NCBI GenBank assembly: GCA_002355495.1
Contig: AP017424.1
Span: forward strand, 5,645,501 to 5,709,500
Length of the DNA stretch: 64,000 nucleotides
Source: Streptomyces laurentii
GTDB taxonomy: Bacteria; Actinomycetota; Actinomycetes; Streptomycetales; Streptomycetaceae
Direction: 5' to 3'
Below the pieces are notes generated by a model. That model was not told the origin of the DNA and ran no database searches. It saw nothing but the letters and a program-made list of their open reading frames with translations. The stretch's first letter is position 1, and each line of letters begins with the position of its first letter. Positions 1 to 8,617 of this stretch are shown in pieces. A program made the translations under genes and the position numbers.

Positions 1-92
1 TCTCCGTCGACGACGACGTCCCGGCGGGTGTGCTCGCCGAGATCGCGGAGACGATCGGCGCGGCCTCGGCCCGCTCCGTCAACCTGGTCTGA
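1..92 (+). CDS. serA: C-terminal end of a CDS, probably D-3-phosphoglycerate dehydrogenase (partial)
   Basis: The window opens inside a gene. In the frame of codons starting at position 3, the last 29 codons read through to a TGA at 90-92 and give a tail ending ETIGAASARSVNLV. This looks like the end of the C-terminal ACT domain of SerA, which makes 3-phosphohydroxypyruvate in serine synthesis. The call rests on that short tail plus recalled Streptomyces gene order, where serA lies upstream of the proline catabolic genes and leuB. With only about 30 residues visible, the function is an inference. Confidence 0.55.
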   Translation, partial: SVDDDVPAGVLAEIAETIGAASARSVNLV

Positions 93-156
93 CGCTCTCT
101 CGTACGGACGACCGTGCCCGGCCCCCGGTCCTGGGGAGCCGGGTGCGGTCGCACCG

Positions 157-1326
157 TCAGAGCCGGGCCACCTTCAGCGCCATATGCAGCAGCAGCCGGT
201 CCTCGCCCCGGTCGAGGTCGAGCCCGGTGAGCTGTTCGACCCGGGAGAGCCGGTAGTAGAGGGTCTGGCGGTGGATCCCGAGCGCCGTCGCCGTCCGCCC
301 CGCCTGCCCCGCGTGGTCGAGGAACGCCTCGGCCGTCCGCGCCAGTTCGGCGTGGGACGGGGCGAGCAGGGCGCGGACCACCGGATCGGGTTCGGCCGGC
401 GGGAGCGCGGTGAGCATCCGGTACGGGCCGATGGCCGACCACTCGGCGAGCGGGCCCAGACGCGGCTGCGCGGTCGCGGCGCGGGCGGCCGAGGAGGCTT
501 CCCGCCAGGCGATGTCCAGGTCCGCGAGCCCGCGCCGGGGCGCGGCGATCCCGGCCACGCCGGACGGACCGCCGCTGGCGGCGGACCGCAGCCGGCCGGC
601 CGCGGTGGCGGCGGGGGAGAGGTTGTCGGCCGCCCGGAGCCGGACGAGGACGGCGAGCGCGCGCCCCGCGGCGTGTCCGCCGGCGGGTCCGCCCGGCCGG
701 GACCACGGCACCGTGCACAGCGCCGCCGCTCCCGGAACCGCGCGCGGCGACGGGGAGTCCTCCTCGGGCCAGGGCGCGAGGCAGACCAGCGCGTGCAGCC
801 CGTCGGCGTCCGGGCCCAGCGCCGTCCGCAGCGCGGCCACCGCCATGTCGTACTGCCAGCCGCGCTCCACCGTGAGCGTGGTGCGCAGCTCCCGGGAGAC
901 GTCGGCCCCGGCCCGTTCCTCGTCGGCCAGCAGGTCGCCGATCCGGGCCGCGACCTCCATCGCGGCGCTCAGCCGTTCGTGTGAGGGGCCCGGCTCGGCG
1001 TCGAGCAGCCACACGTAACCGAGGGCCACGCCCCGGTGGCGTACCGGCAGGCAGATCCGGTCGCGGTAGACGCCCGCGTCCGGGGCGGCGGGGATCCGCA
1101 CCGGGCCGGTCGCCCGGGTGATCCCGAAGCCCTCGAACCAGGCGCGGACCGCGGGCGTCGACTTCCTCGTGAGGATCGACCGGGTCCGGACCGGGTCCAT
1201 GGCGCTGTCGTCGTCGCTGTCGTGCGCGCCGAAGGCGATCAGCCCGAAATCCCGGTTCTCCAGGATCGCGGGGGTGCCGAGCAGCGCCGAGATCTCGTCC
1301 ACCAACTCCTGGTAATCGCCCTTCAC
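157..1326 (-). CDS. PucR-family transcriptional regulator, probable regulator of proline catabolism
   Basis: A 389-aa protein. Its C-terminus carries the PucR-type helix-turn-helix: the HRQTLYYRLSRVEQLTGLDL stretch near residues 345-365, where family members have H-R-N-T-L-x-Y-R-L and then E-x-L-T-G. The N-terminal half looks like a sensory domain without membrane segments. The GTG start at 1326 is preceded by GGGAGA at suitable spacing; the nearby ATG at 1334 is in another frame and stops after three codons. The gene is divergent from proline dehydrogenase and pruA, so control of proline use is likely, as for PutR-type regulators. The effector was not identified. Confidence 0.85.
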   Translation of the reverse strand: MKGDYQELVDEISALLGTPAILENRDFGLIAFGAHDSDDDSAMDPVRTRSILTRKSTPAVRAWFEGFGITRATGPVRIPAAPDAGVYRDRICLPVRHRGVALGYVWLLDAEPGPSHERLSAAMEVAARIGDLLADEERAGADVSRELRTTLTVERGWQYDMAVAALRTALGPDADGLHALVCLAPWPEEDSPSPRAVPGAAALCTVPWSRPGGPAGGHAAGRALAVLVRLRAADNLSPAATAAGRLRSAASGGPSGVAGIAAPRRGLADLDIAWREASSAARAATAQPRLGPLAEWSAIGPYRMLTALPPAEPDPVVRALLAPSHAELARTAEAFLDHAGQAGRTATALGIHRQTLYYRLSRVEQLTGLDLDRGEDRLLLHMALKVARL

Positions 1327-1357
1327 GGCGCCATTCTCCCACCGCCGCCGCCGATCT

Positions 1358-1373
1358 TCAGACAGATGTCTGA
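1358..1373. promoter_or_regulatory. Inverted repeat between the PucR gene and proline dehydrogenase
   Basis: A perfect 7-2-7 inverted repeat, TCAGACA-GA-TGTCTGA, lies in the 194-bp divergent intergenic region, 32 bp upstream of the regulator start. Its symmetry and position suit an operator for the PucR protein controlling itself and the proline genes. No binding data are available from sequence. Confidence 0.45.
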
Positions 1374-1520
1374 GCGGGTGACCACGGATGCGTGACAGCT
1401 GTAGATGGCGGACGATACGAGCGGTCCATAGGTTTCACGGTGGTTCTTCGTGCTGTTCCCGGCGATTCGAAAAGATCGGGTACGGCACCCTTCGTCACCC
1501 TGCCCCTTTGGAGGTGCCTC

Positions 1521-2447
1521 GTGCTGGCTCCCGTGATCCTCGCCGCGTCGCGCAGCGACAAAATGCGCCGTTTCGTTTCGGCCGCCCCCGGGACCAAGCA
1601 GGTCGTGGCACGCTTCATCGCCGGTGAGTCGGTGAACGACGTCGTCCCGATCGTGCAGGACCTGGCCGCCCGCGGCCTGGAGGTCACCCTCGACGTGGTC
1701 GGTGAGGACATCACCACCGTCGAGCAGTCCTACGCCGCCCGCGACGCCTACCTCGAGCTGATCGGCCGCCTCAAGGACCTCGGCCTCGGCGCCCGCGCCG
1801 AGATGTCGGTCAAGCTGTCGATGTTCGGCCAGTCCCTGGAGAACGGCCACGAGCTGGCCCTCGCGAACGTCCGCCCGGTCGTCGCGGCCGCCGCCGAGAT
1901 CGGCACCACGGTCACCCTCGACGCCGAGGACCACACCACCCTCGACTCGATGTTCGCCATCCACGAGGAGCTGCGGAAGGACTTCCCGCAGACCGGCTGC
2001 GTCATCCAGGCCTACCTCTTCCGCACCGAGGACGACGCCCGCCGCCTGGCCGCCGCCGGCTCGCGCGTGCGCATCGTGAAGGGCGCCTACAAGGAGCCCG
2101 CCTCCGTCGCCATCCAGGACAAGCCCGAGATCGACAAGGCGTACGTCCGGATCACGAAGATCCTCATGGACGGCGAGGGCTACCCGATGATCGGGTCCCA
2201 CGACCCGCGCCTCATCTCCATCGCCCAGGAGCTCGCGCGGCGCGCCGGGCGCAAGCTGGACGAGTACGAGTTCCAGATGCTGTACGGCATCCGGAGCGAG
2301 GAGCAGAACCGGCTGGCGGCCGAGGGCCACCGCATGCGTGTCTACACCGCGTACGGCACCGACTGGTACGGCTACTTCATGCGCCGCCTGGCGGAGAAGC
2401 CCGCCAACCTGCTCTTCTTCGTCCGTTCCATCCTGACCAAGGGCTGA
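1521..2447 (+). CDS. putB: Proline dehydrogenase (monofunctional)
   Basis: A FAD enzyme oxidising L-proline to delta1-pyrroline-5-carboxylate, the first step of proline catabolism. The protein is about 308 aa, typical of the short monofunctional ProDH family and much smaller than bifunctional PutA. Family motifs include RIVKGAYKEP (about residues 190-200), YEFQMLYGIR (about 250) and a C-terminal YGTDWYGYFMRRLAEKPAN stretch. The GTG start at 1521 is chosen because GGAGG lies 6 nt upstream at 1510-1514; the frame is open further upstream but lacks a good ribosome site. pruA follows after 33 bp, so the pair is an operon. The symbol is by analogy. Confidence 0.92.
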   Translation: MLAPVILAASRSDKMRRFVSAAPGTKQVVARFIAGESVNDVVPIVQDLAARGLEVTLDVVGEDITTVEQSYAARDAYLELIGRLKDLGLGARAEMSVKLSMFGQSLENGHELALANVRPVVAAAAEIGTTVTLDAEDHTTLDSMFAIHEELRKDFPQTGCVIQAYLFRTEDDARRLAAAGSRVRIVKGAYKEPASVAIQDKPEIDKAYVRITKILMDGEGYPMIGSHDPRLISIAQELARRAGRKLDEYEFQMLYGIRSEEQNRLAAEGHRMRVYTAYGTDWYGYFMRRLAEKPANLLFFVRSILTKG

Positions 2448-2480
2448 GCCCACTACCTCTCTGAAGGAGTCCCGAGAGAC

Positions 2481-4121
<1,641 letters not shown>

Positions 4122-4169
4122 TCAGCCCGCCTCCGGGCCGCCGCCTCGCGTGCGGCCCGGCCTCCGGCC

Positions 4170-4211
4170 ACCGCCCCCTTCCTCGGTCCCCCAACCGAGG
4201 TCGGGGGCGGT
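4170..4211 (+). terminator. Terminator after pruA
   Basis: Two-part stem: ACCGCCCCC (4170-4178) pairs with GGGGGCGGT (4203-4211), and CCTCGGT with ACCGAGG inside, followed by TTTCCATTT. It ends the proline operon and lies just before the convergent small membrane gene. Confidence 0.75.
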
Positions 4212-4232
4212 TTCCATTTCCCACCCGGCCTC

Positions 4233-4679
4233 TCACACCGCTTCGGCGGTACGAGTACGGGTACGGCGGTGCTCGGCGAGGGCGATCAGGGCGAGCGTCA
4301 CGGCGATCATCGCGCAGCCCGTCATCACCGGCGCCACGAAGCCGGGGACGGCCGCCGGATAGGAGCCACCCCCGACAGCCGGCAGTCGAGCGCGGGCGGC
4401 AGATACGACACCTCGAACGCGCCCACCTGCCCGAACAGGGCTTGGTTCGCGTCCTGGCACGCCTGGGCGGTGCCGCTCTCGTCGCGGACCAGCGACCCCA
4501 GGCCCCAGGCGTACGCCCGCGGCGAGCGCGCCGGCGAGCGCGGCACCCCCGCGCGCCACTCCCGCCGGGCCGCCCCGGCCGATCGTCCGGAAGCCGTATC
4601 CGGCCAGGCCGAAGGCGGTCAGGGCGGCGACGAGGACGCCGCTCAGGAGGGGCAGGGCGGCGGGATACGAGGAGGTCAT
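4233..4679 (-). pseudogene. Small membrane protein of unknown function, broken by two compensating frameshifts
   Basis: Read from ATG 4679 (GAGGTGAGCGCC before it), the N-terminus encodes MTSSYPAALPLLSGVLVAAL, a membrane segment. Coding sense then moves to another frame, AYAWGLGSLVRDESGTAQAC to the DCRLSG region (about 4370-4525), and returns to the first frame for a second membrane segment (GFVAPVMTGCAMIAVTLALI) and the stop at 4233. One extra base near 4525 (GCGGGCG) and one missing G in a G run near 4372 would restore one protein of about 147 aa with two membrane helices and an external loop containing two Cys. This is either a real double frameshift or a pair of sequencing errors. No family was recognised. 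Confidence 0.6.
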
Positions 4680-4983
4680 GGCGCTCACCTCACCCCGCGG
4701 CGGGCCGCGGGGCAAGGGGGTCGGTAGCCCCGCGCGCTCGGGAACGGATCGCGGCGCCGTCTCAGATAGTAGGAAGTCCGAGTAATTGTGGAGACAAGTG
4801 CGTGGGCCTGCCCTAGCGTTGTAGGAGCCGAACGTCTCGCTTCATCAGCGAATGGCGGCCGAGAGCGCGACGCCCCTGCGCAGGCAACCCCTGCGGCGGC
4901 GCTCCCCGCCCCTTCCGGCGCCTTCGATCACCACTGATCTCCGCACGTCCGGATCACCATGGATCTCAAGGAGTCGATCCCTC
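4680..4983. other. Intergenic region upstream of the 43-aa gene
   Basis: About 300 bp without a convincing gene. It holds a relatively AT-rich patch at 4765-4820 ending in TAGCGT (4813-4818), a plausible -10 hexamer for the downstream small gene. I see no strong hairpin and no clear -35. Confidence 0.3.
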
Positions 4984-5115
4984 ATGGCCGCTCAGACCAC
5001 CCGCCGTGTCCGCCACTCCGCCCCCCGCGCCACCGACGAGGCCCGGCAGAACGCCGCCGCCGCCCTGCAGCGCGCCCTCGACCGTCGCGACAACGGCGGC
5101 TCCACCGGCCACTGA
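4984..5115 (+). CDS. 43-aa small basic protein of unknown function
   Basis: ATG at 4984 with AAGGAG 8-9 nt upstream opens a 43-aa frame, MAAQTTRRVRHSAPRATDEA followed by an Ala/Arg-rich helix (AAAALQRALDRRDNGG). The earlier in-frame ATG at 4852 would add a low-complexity Pro/Arg stretch without a ribosome site. I recognise no domain; the strong ribosome site and amphipathic helix argue for a real gene. It lies 120 bp upstream of leuB on the same strand. Confidence 0.6.
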   Translation: MAAQTTRRVRHSAPRATDEARQNAAAALQRALDRRDNGGSTGH

Positions 5116-5177
5116 CACCCCACGGGTCCCGCCGCGCGTCCCCCGTACCGCTTCCGTCCGCCGTCCGGAGGCGTTGC

Positions 5178-5194
5178 TGTCCATATCGTGGACA
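5178..5194. promoter_or_regulatory. Palindrome upstream of leuB
   Basis: TGTCCA-TATCG-TGGACA is a perfect 6-5-6 inverted repeat centred about 50 bp before the leuB ATG. The position suits an operator for a dimeric regulator of leucine synthesis. NdgR, encoded in this window, is one candidate, but the element differs from the repeat in the ndgR-leuC gap. Confidence 0.5.
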
Positions 5195-5235
5195 AGGTGT
5201 GTCAGACGGTGGGACGCCGCGTGTAAGGTACCGAC

Positions 5236-6276
5236 ATGTCTCACAGCATCGATCTCGCAGTCATCCCCGGCGACGGCATCGGCCAGGAGGTCGTGGCCGA
5301 GGGCCTCAAGGTCCTCGCGGCGGTCCTCCCGCAGGATGTGAAGCTGGAGACCACGGAGTACGACTTCGGCGCCCGGCGCTACCACGCCACCGGCGAGACC
5401 CTCACGGACGCCGACCTGGACGCGCTCAAGCAGCACGACGCGATCCTGCTGGGCGCGATCGGCGACCCGTCGGTCCCCTCGGGCGTCCTGGAGCGGGGCT
5501 TCCTGCTGAAGCTCCGCTTCGCCTTCGACCACCACGTCAACCTGCGTCCCTCGAAGCTGCTCCCCGGCGTCGCCACCCCGCTCGCCGGTCAGCCCGCGAT
5601 CGACTTCGTCGTGGTCCGCGAGGGCACCGAGGGCCCGTACACCGGCAACGGCGGCACCATCCGCAAGGGCACCGAGCACGAGGTCGCCACCGAGGTCTCC
5701 GTCAACACGGCCTTCGGTGTCGAGCGCGTCGTCCGCGACGCCTTCGCCCGTGCCCAGGCCCGCCCCCGCAAGAAGCTCACGCTGGTCCACAAGAACAACG
5801 TGCTCACCTTCGCGGGCCACCTCTGGACGGACGTCTTCGCGCGGGTCGGCCGCGAGTTCCCCGAGGTGACCACCGACTACCTGCATGTCGACGCCGCGAC
5901 GATCTTCCTCGTCACCGACCCGGCCCGGTTCGACGTGATCGTCACCGACAACCTCTTCGGCGACATCATCACCGACCTCGCCGCGGCCGTCTCCGGCGGC
6001 ATCGGCGTCGCCGCCTCGGGCAACATCGACCCGAGCCGCTCGTTCCCCTCCATGTTCGAGCCGGTCCACGGCTCCGCGCCGGACATCGCGGGCCAGGGCA
6101 AGGCCGACCCGACGGCCACCGTGCTCTCGGTCGCGCTCCTGCTGCGCCACCTCGGGTACGAGGCCGAGGCCGCCCGGATCGAGACGGCCGTCGCCGCCGA
6201 CCTCACCGAGCGCGGCGACCGCGTCCGGACGACCGCCGAGATCGGCGACGCGCTCGCGGTACGCGTAGCCGGCTGA
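5236..6276 (+). CDS. leuB: 3-isopropylmalate dehydrogenase
   Basis: A 346-aa NAD-dependent oxidative decarboxylase of leucine synthesis. It has the N-terminal IPGDGIGQEVV motif, the substrate region RFAFDHHVNLRP, KNNVLTFAGHLW, and the cation and NAD motif VTDNLFGDIITDL followed by EPVHGSAPDIAGQGKADP. Length and motifs fit the shorter actinobacterial LeuB type. The ATG at 5236 has AAGG upstream. A palindrome and a 43-aa gene precede it; a terminator follows. Confidence 0.95.
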   Translation: MSHSIDLAVIPGDGIGQEVVAEGLKVLAAVLPQDVKLETTEYDFGARRYHATGETLTDADLDALKQHDAILLGAIGDPSVPSGVLERGFLLKLRFAFDHHVNLRPSKLLPGVATPLAGQPAIDFVVVREGTEGPYTGNGGTIRKGTEHEVATEVSVNTAFGVERVVRDAFARAQARPRKKLTLVHKNNVLTFAGHLWTDVFARVGREFPEVTTDYLHVDAATIFLVTDPARFDVIVTDNLFGDIITDLAAAVSGGIGVAASGNIDPSRSFPSMFEPVHGSAPDIAGQGKADPTATVLSVALLLRHLGYEAEAARIETAVAADLTERGDRVRTTAEIGDALAVRVAG

Positions 6277-6299
6277 CCCGCGGCCGCATGTTTTTCAGG

Positions 6300-6332
6300 C
6301 AGCCGCCGGGTCGCCATCACGCCCGGCGGCTG
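6300..6332 (+). terminator. Terminator after leuB
   Basis: An 11-bp perfect stem, CAGCCGCCGGG (6300-6310) with CCCGGCGGCTG (6322-6332), 24 bp after the leuB stop. There is no T tract after it, but a T5 run precedes it. Confidence 0.6.
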
Positions 6333-6384
6333 TACCGACGCGGTCGCAGAGGGCACCATCGACTTCTGGACCGCGTACACACCG

Positions 6385-6414
6385 TTTCGTGCACCGGCCG
6401 TCACGCGCGATAAT
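6385..6414 (+). promoter_or_regulatory. Candidate promoter of ilvE
   Basis: GATAAT at 6409-6414 is a good -10 hexamer; TTTCGT at 6385-6390 is a weak -35 at 18 bp. It would give a leader of about 125 nt that includes the 9-bp repeats at 6460-6495. Confidence 0.4.
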
Positions 6415-6459
6415 CGAACGTGGGGCCGCGGCATGCGTGCATGCTCGGACGTCCTGGCA

Positions 6460-6495
6460 GTGACTCGCGTGACACACGTGACGCGGGTGACTGCG
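6460..6495 (+). repeat. Four imperfect 9-bp repeats upstream of ilvE
   Basis: GTGACTCGC, GTGACACAC, GTGACGCGG and GTGACTGCG lie end to end, all beginning GTGAC. They fall in the probable ilvE 5' leader. A similar 9-nt-period array lies upstream of mutM. Role unknown. Confidence 0.55.
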
Positions 6496-6544
6496 GAGCG
6501 GCGTGAGCGCGGTCCGACACACACAAACGGTGAAGGACATCCAC

Positions 6545-7657
6545 ATGACGACGCCCACGATCGAGCTCAAGCCTTCCTCCAGCCCGCTGTCCTCCGTCGA
6601 GCGCGAGGCGATCCTGGCCAACCCGGGATTCGGCCGGCACTTCACCGATCACATGGTGACCATCCGCTGGACCGAGGGCCGCGGCTGGCACGACGGCCAG
6701 CTGGTGCCGTACGGCCCGCTCTCCCTGGACCCCGCGACCAACGTCCTGCACTACGCCCAGGAGATCTTCGAGGGTCTGAAGGCGTACCGCCGCCCCGACG
6801 GCTCGGTCGCCACCTTCCGCCCCGACGCCAACGCCCGCCGCTTCCAGGCGTCCGCCGCCCGGCTCGCCATGCCGGAGCTGCCGGTCGAGACCTTCATCGA
6901 GGCCTGTGACCTGCTCGTCCAGCAGGACAAGGCGTGGGTGCCGGCGCACGGCGGCGAGGCCTCGCTCTACCTGCGCCCGTTCATGATCGCGACCGAGGTC
7001 GGCCTGGGCGTCCGCCCGGCCAACGAGTACCTGTTCGTGGTCATCGCCTCCCCGGCCGGCCCGTACTTCCCGGGCGGCGTGAAGCCCGTCTCCATCTGGG
7101 CCTCCGAGGACCGCGTCCGCGCCGTCCCCGGCGGCATGGGCGACGCCAAGACCGGCGGCAACTACGCGGCCTCCCTGCTCGCGCAGGCCGAGGCGGCGGC
7201 GCAGGGCTGCGACCAGGTCTGCTACCTCGACGCGGTCGAGCACAAGTGGGTCGAGGAGCTCGGCGGCATGAACCTGTACTTCGTGTACGGGGGCGGCGAC
7301 GGCGGGACGACGCGCATCGTCACCCCGACCCTCACCGGCTCGCTGCTCGCCGGCGTCACCCGTGACTCGCTGCTGAAGATCGCCCGCGACCTCGGCTACG
7401 AGTCGGAGGAGGCCCGCGTCTCCCTCGACCAGTGGCGGACCGACACCGAGAACGGCACCCTCACCGAGGTCTTCGCGTGCGGCACCGCCGCCGTCATCAC
7501 CCCGGTCGGCACGGTCAAGACCGCGCGCGGCGAGTGGCAGCACTCGGGTGGTCAGCCGGGCGAGGTGTCGATGAAGCTGCGCGAGGCGCTGCTCGCCGTC
7601 CAGACCGGCAAGACCGAGGACGTCCACGGCTGGATGCACGAGCTCGGCAAGAAGTAG
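6545..7657 (+). CDS. ilvE: Branched-chain amino acid aminotransferase
   Basis: A 370-aa PLP enzyme that reversibly transaminates Leu, Ile and Val. It has the fold-type IV hallmarks: LHYAQEIFEGLKAYR near residue 70, the PLP-lysine region KTGGNYAASLLAQ, YLDAVEHKWVEELGGMNLYFV, and FACGTAAVITPVG near the C-terminus. The ATG at 6545 follows GAAGGA; an in-frame start 14 codons earlier lacks this site. A terminator follows at once, so it is probably monocistronic. Confidence 0.95.
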   Translation: MTTPTIELKPSSSPLSSVEREAILANPGFGRHFTDHMVTIRWTEGRGWHDGQLVPYGPLSLDPATNVLHYAQEIFEGLKAYRRPDGSVATFRPDANARRFQASAARLAMPELPVETFIEACDLLVQQDKAWVPAHGGEASLYLRPFMIATEVGLGVRPANEYLFVVIASPAGPYFPGGVKPVSIWASEDRVRAVPGGMGDAKTGGNYAASLLAQAEAAAQGCDQVCYLDAVEHKWVEELGGMNLYFVYGGGDGGTTRIVTPTLTGSLLAGVTRDSLLKIARDLGYESEEARVSLDQWRTDTENGTLTEVFACGTAAVITPVGTVKTARGEWQHSGGQPGEVSMKLREALLAVQTGKTEDVHGWMHELGKK

Positions 7658-7685
7658 ACGATCGGATCCTCGGCGGGATCCGCAG

Positions 7686-7724
7686 CCGGAGCGCCCGGGG
7701 GTGGCCATCGCCCGGGCGCTCCGG
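7686..7724 (+). terminator. Terminator after ilvE
   Basis: A perfect 14-bp stem (7686-7699 with 7711-7724) and an 11-nt loop, 29 bp after the ilvE stop and followed by CGTTTC. Confidence 0.8.
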
Positions 7725-7885
7725 CGTTTCGGTGGGTGTGGGGTGCTTGGAGCACCGTTCAAGAGATTGTGCTCTCGCTGCCCCTGTCTCCCCGACTGAT
7801 AGTCGGCCACCCCTTGGAAGATTCCTGTTCACGATTTAGAGTGCTGCTCTAAATGTTGGATCTGTTCGACCAGGAGGCGTACGGC

Positions 7886-8617
7886 GTGCGACTCACCCCC
7901 ACCGAGCGCGACCGGCTGCTCCTCTTCGGCGCCGCCGAACTCGCCCGCGCCCGCCGCGCCCGCGGCCTCAGGCTCAACGTGCCCGAGGCCACCGCGCTCA
8001 TCGCCGACACCGTCTGCGAGGCGGCCCGCGACGGCAGGCGGCTCGCCGAGGCGATCGAAGCGGCCCGGTCCGTGCTCGGCCCCGAGGACGTGCTGCCGGG
8101 CGTCGCCGGCATCGTCACCGAGGTGCACGTCGAAGCCGTCTTCGACGACGGCTCGCGGCTCGCGGTCGTCACCGACCCCCTGGGGCGTGGGCCGGATCCG
8201 GCGGAGGCCGGGCCCGGCGCGCTGCTGCCCGGACCGGGGGAGGGGTACGAGGAGGCCGCCCCGGACCTCCGGCTGACCGTACGCAACACCGCCACCGTCC
8301 CGGTCAGCGTCACCTCCCACTTCCACTTCTTCGAGGCCAACCCGCGCCTCGCCTTCGACCGGGCCGCCGCCTACGGGATGCGGCTCGCGCTCCCGGCCGG
8401 CGCCTCCTTCCGCTTCGACCCGGGCGGCACGGCGGAGGTGGGCCTCGTCCCCCTCGGCGGCGCGCGCGTGGCCGTCGGCTTCGCGGGCCTCGTCGACGGC
8501 CCGCTCGACGCCCCCGGTGCCCGGGAGGAGGCGCTGCGCCGGGCCGCCGCCTGCGGCTACCTCGGCGCCGAGCCGTACACCGAGCCCGGGCGGGCTTCCC
8601 GCGAGGAAGGCGAGTGA
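7886..8617 (+). CDS. Urease-like gamma-beta fusion subunit
   Basis: About 243 aa. The N-terminal ~100 residues resemble UreA (VRLTPTERDRLLLFGAAELA, then GLRLNVPEATALIADTVCEA). The rest resembles UreB, with TVPVSVTSHFHFFEANPRL and an FDPGGTAEVGLVPLGGARVAVGF region. Such fusions occur in Helicobacter and some actinobacteria. The GTG at 7886 is chosen because AGGAGG lies at 7872-7877 and canonical UreA begins at this point. The gene overlaps the alpha-subunit gene at TGATG. No ureD/E/F/G genes lie nearby. Confidence 0.85.
   Translation: MRLTPTERDRLLLFGAAELARARRARGLRLNVPEATALIADTVCEAARDGRRLAEAIEAARSVLGPEDVLPGVAGIVTEVHVEAVFDDGSRLAVVTDPLGRGPDPAEAGPGALLPGPGEGYEEAAPDLRLTVRNTATVPVSVTSHFHFFEANPRLAFDRAAAYGMRLALPAGASFRFDPGGTAEVGLVPLGGARVAVGFAGLVDGPLDAPGAREEALRRAAACGYLGAEPYTEPGRASREEGE

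Noticed and set aside
6433..6909. Val/Thr-rich frame as a classical ilvE leader peptide
   Set aside because: The frame does not stop before ilvE but runs on over 150 codons, and no terminator hairpin lies between it and ilvE; kept only as a note on the repeats.
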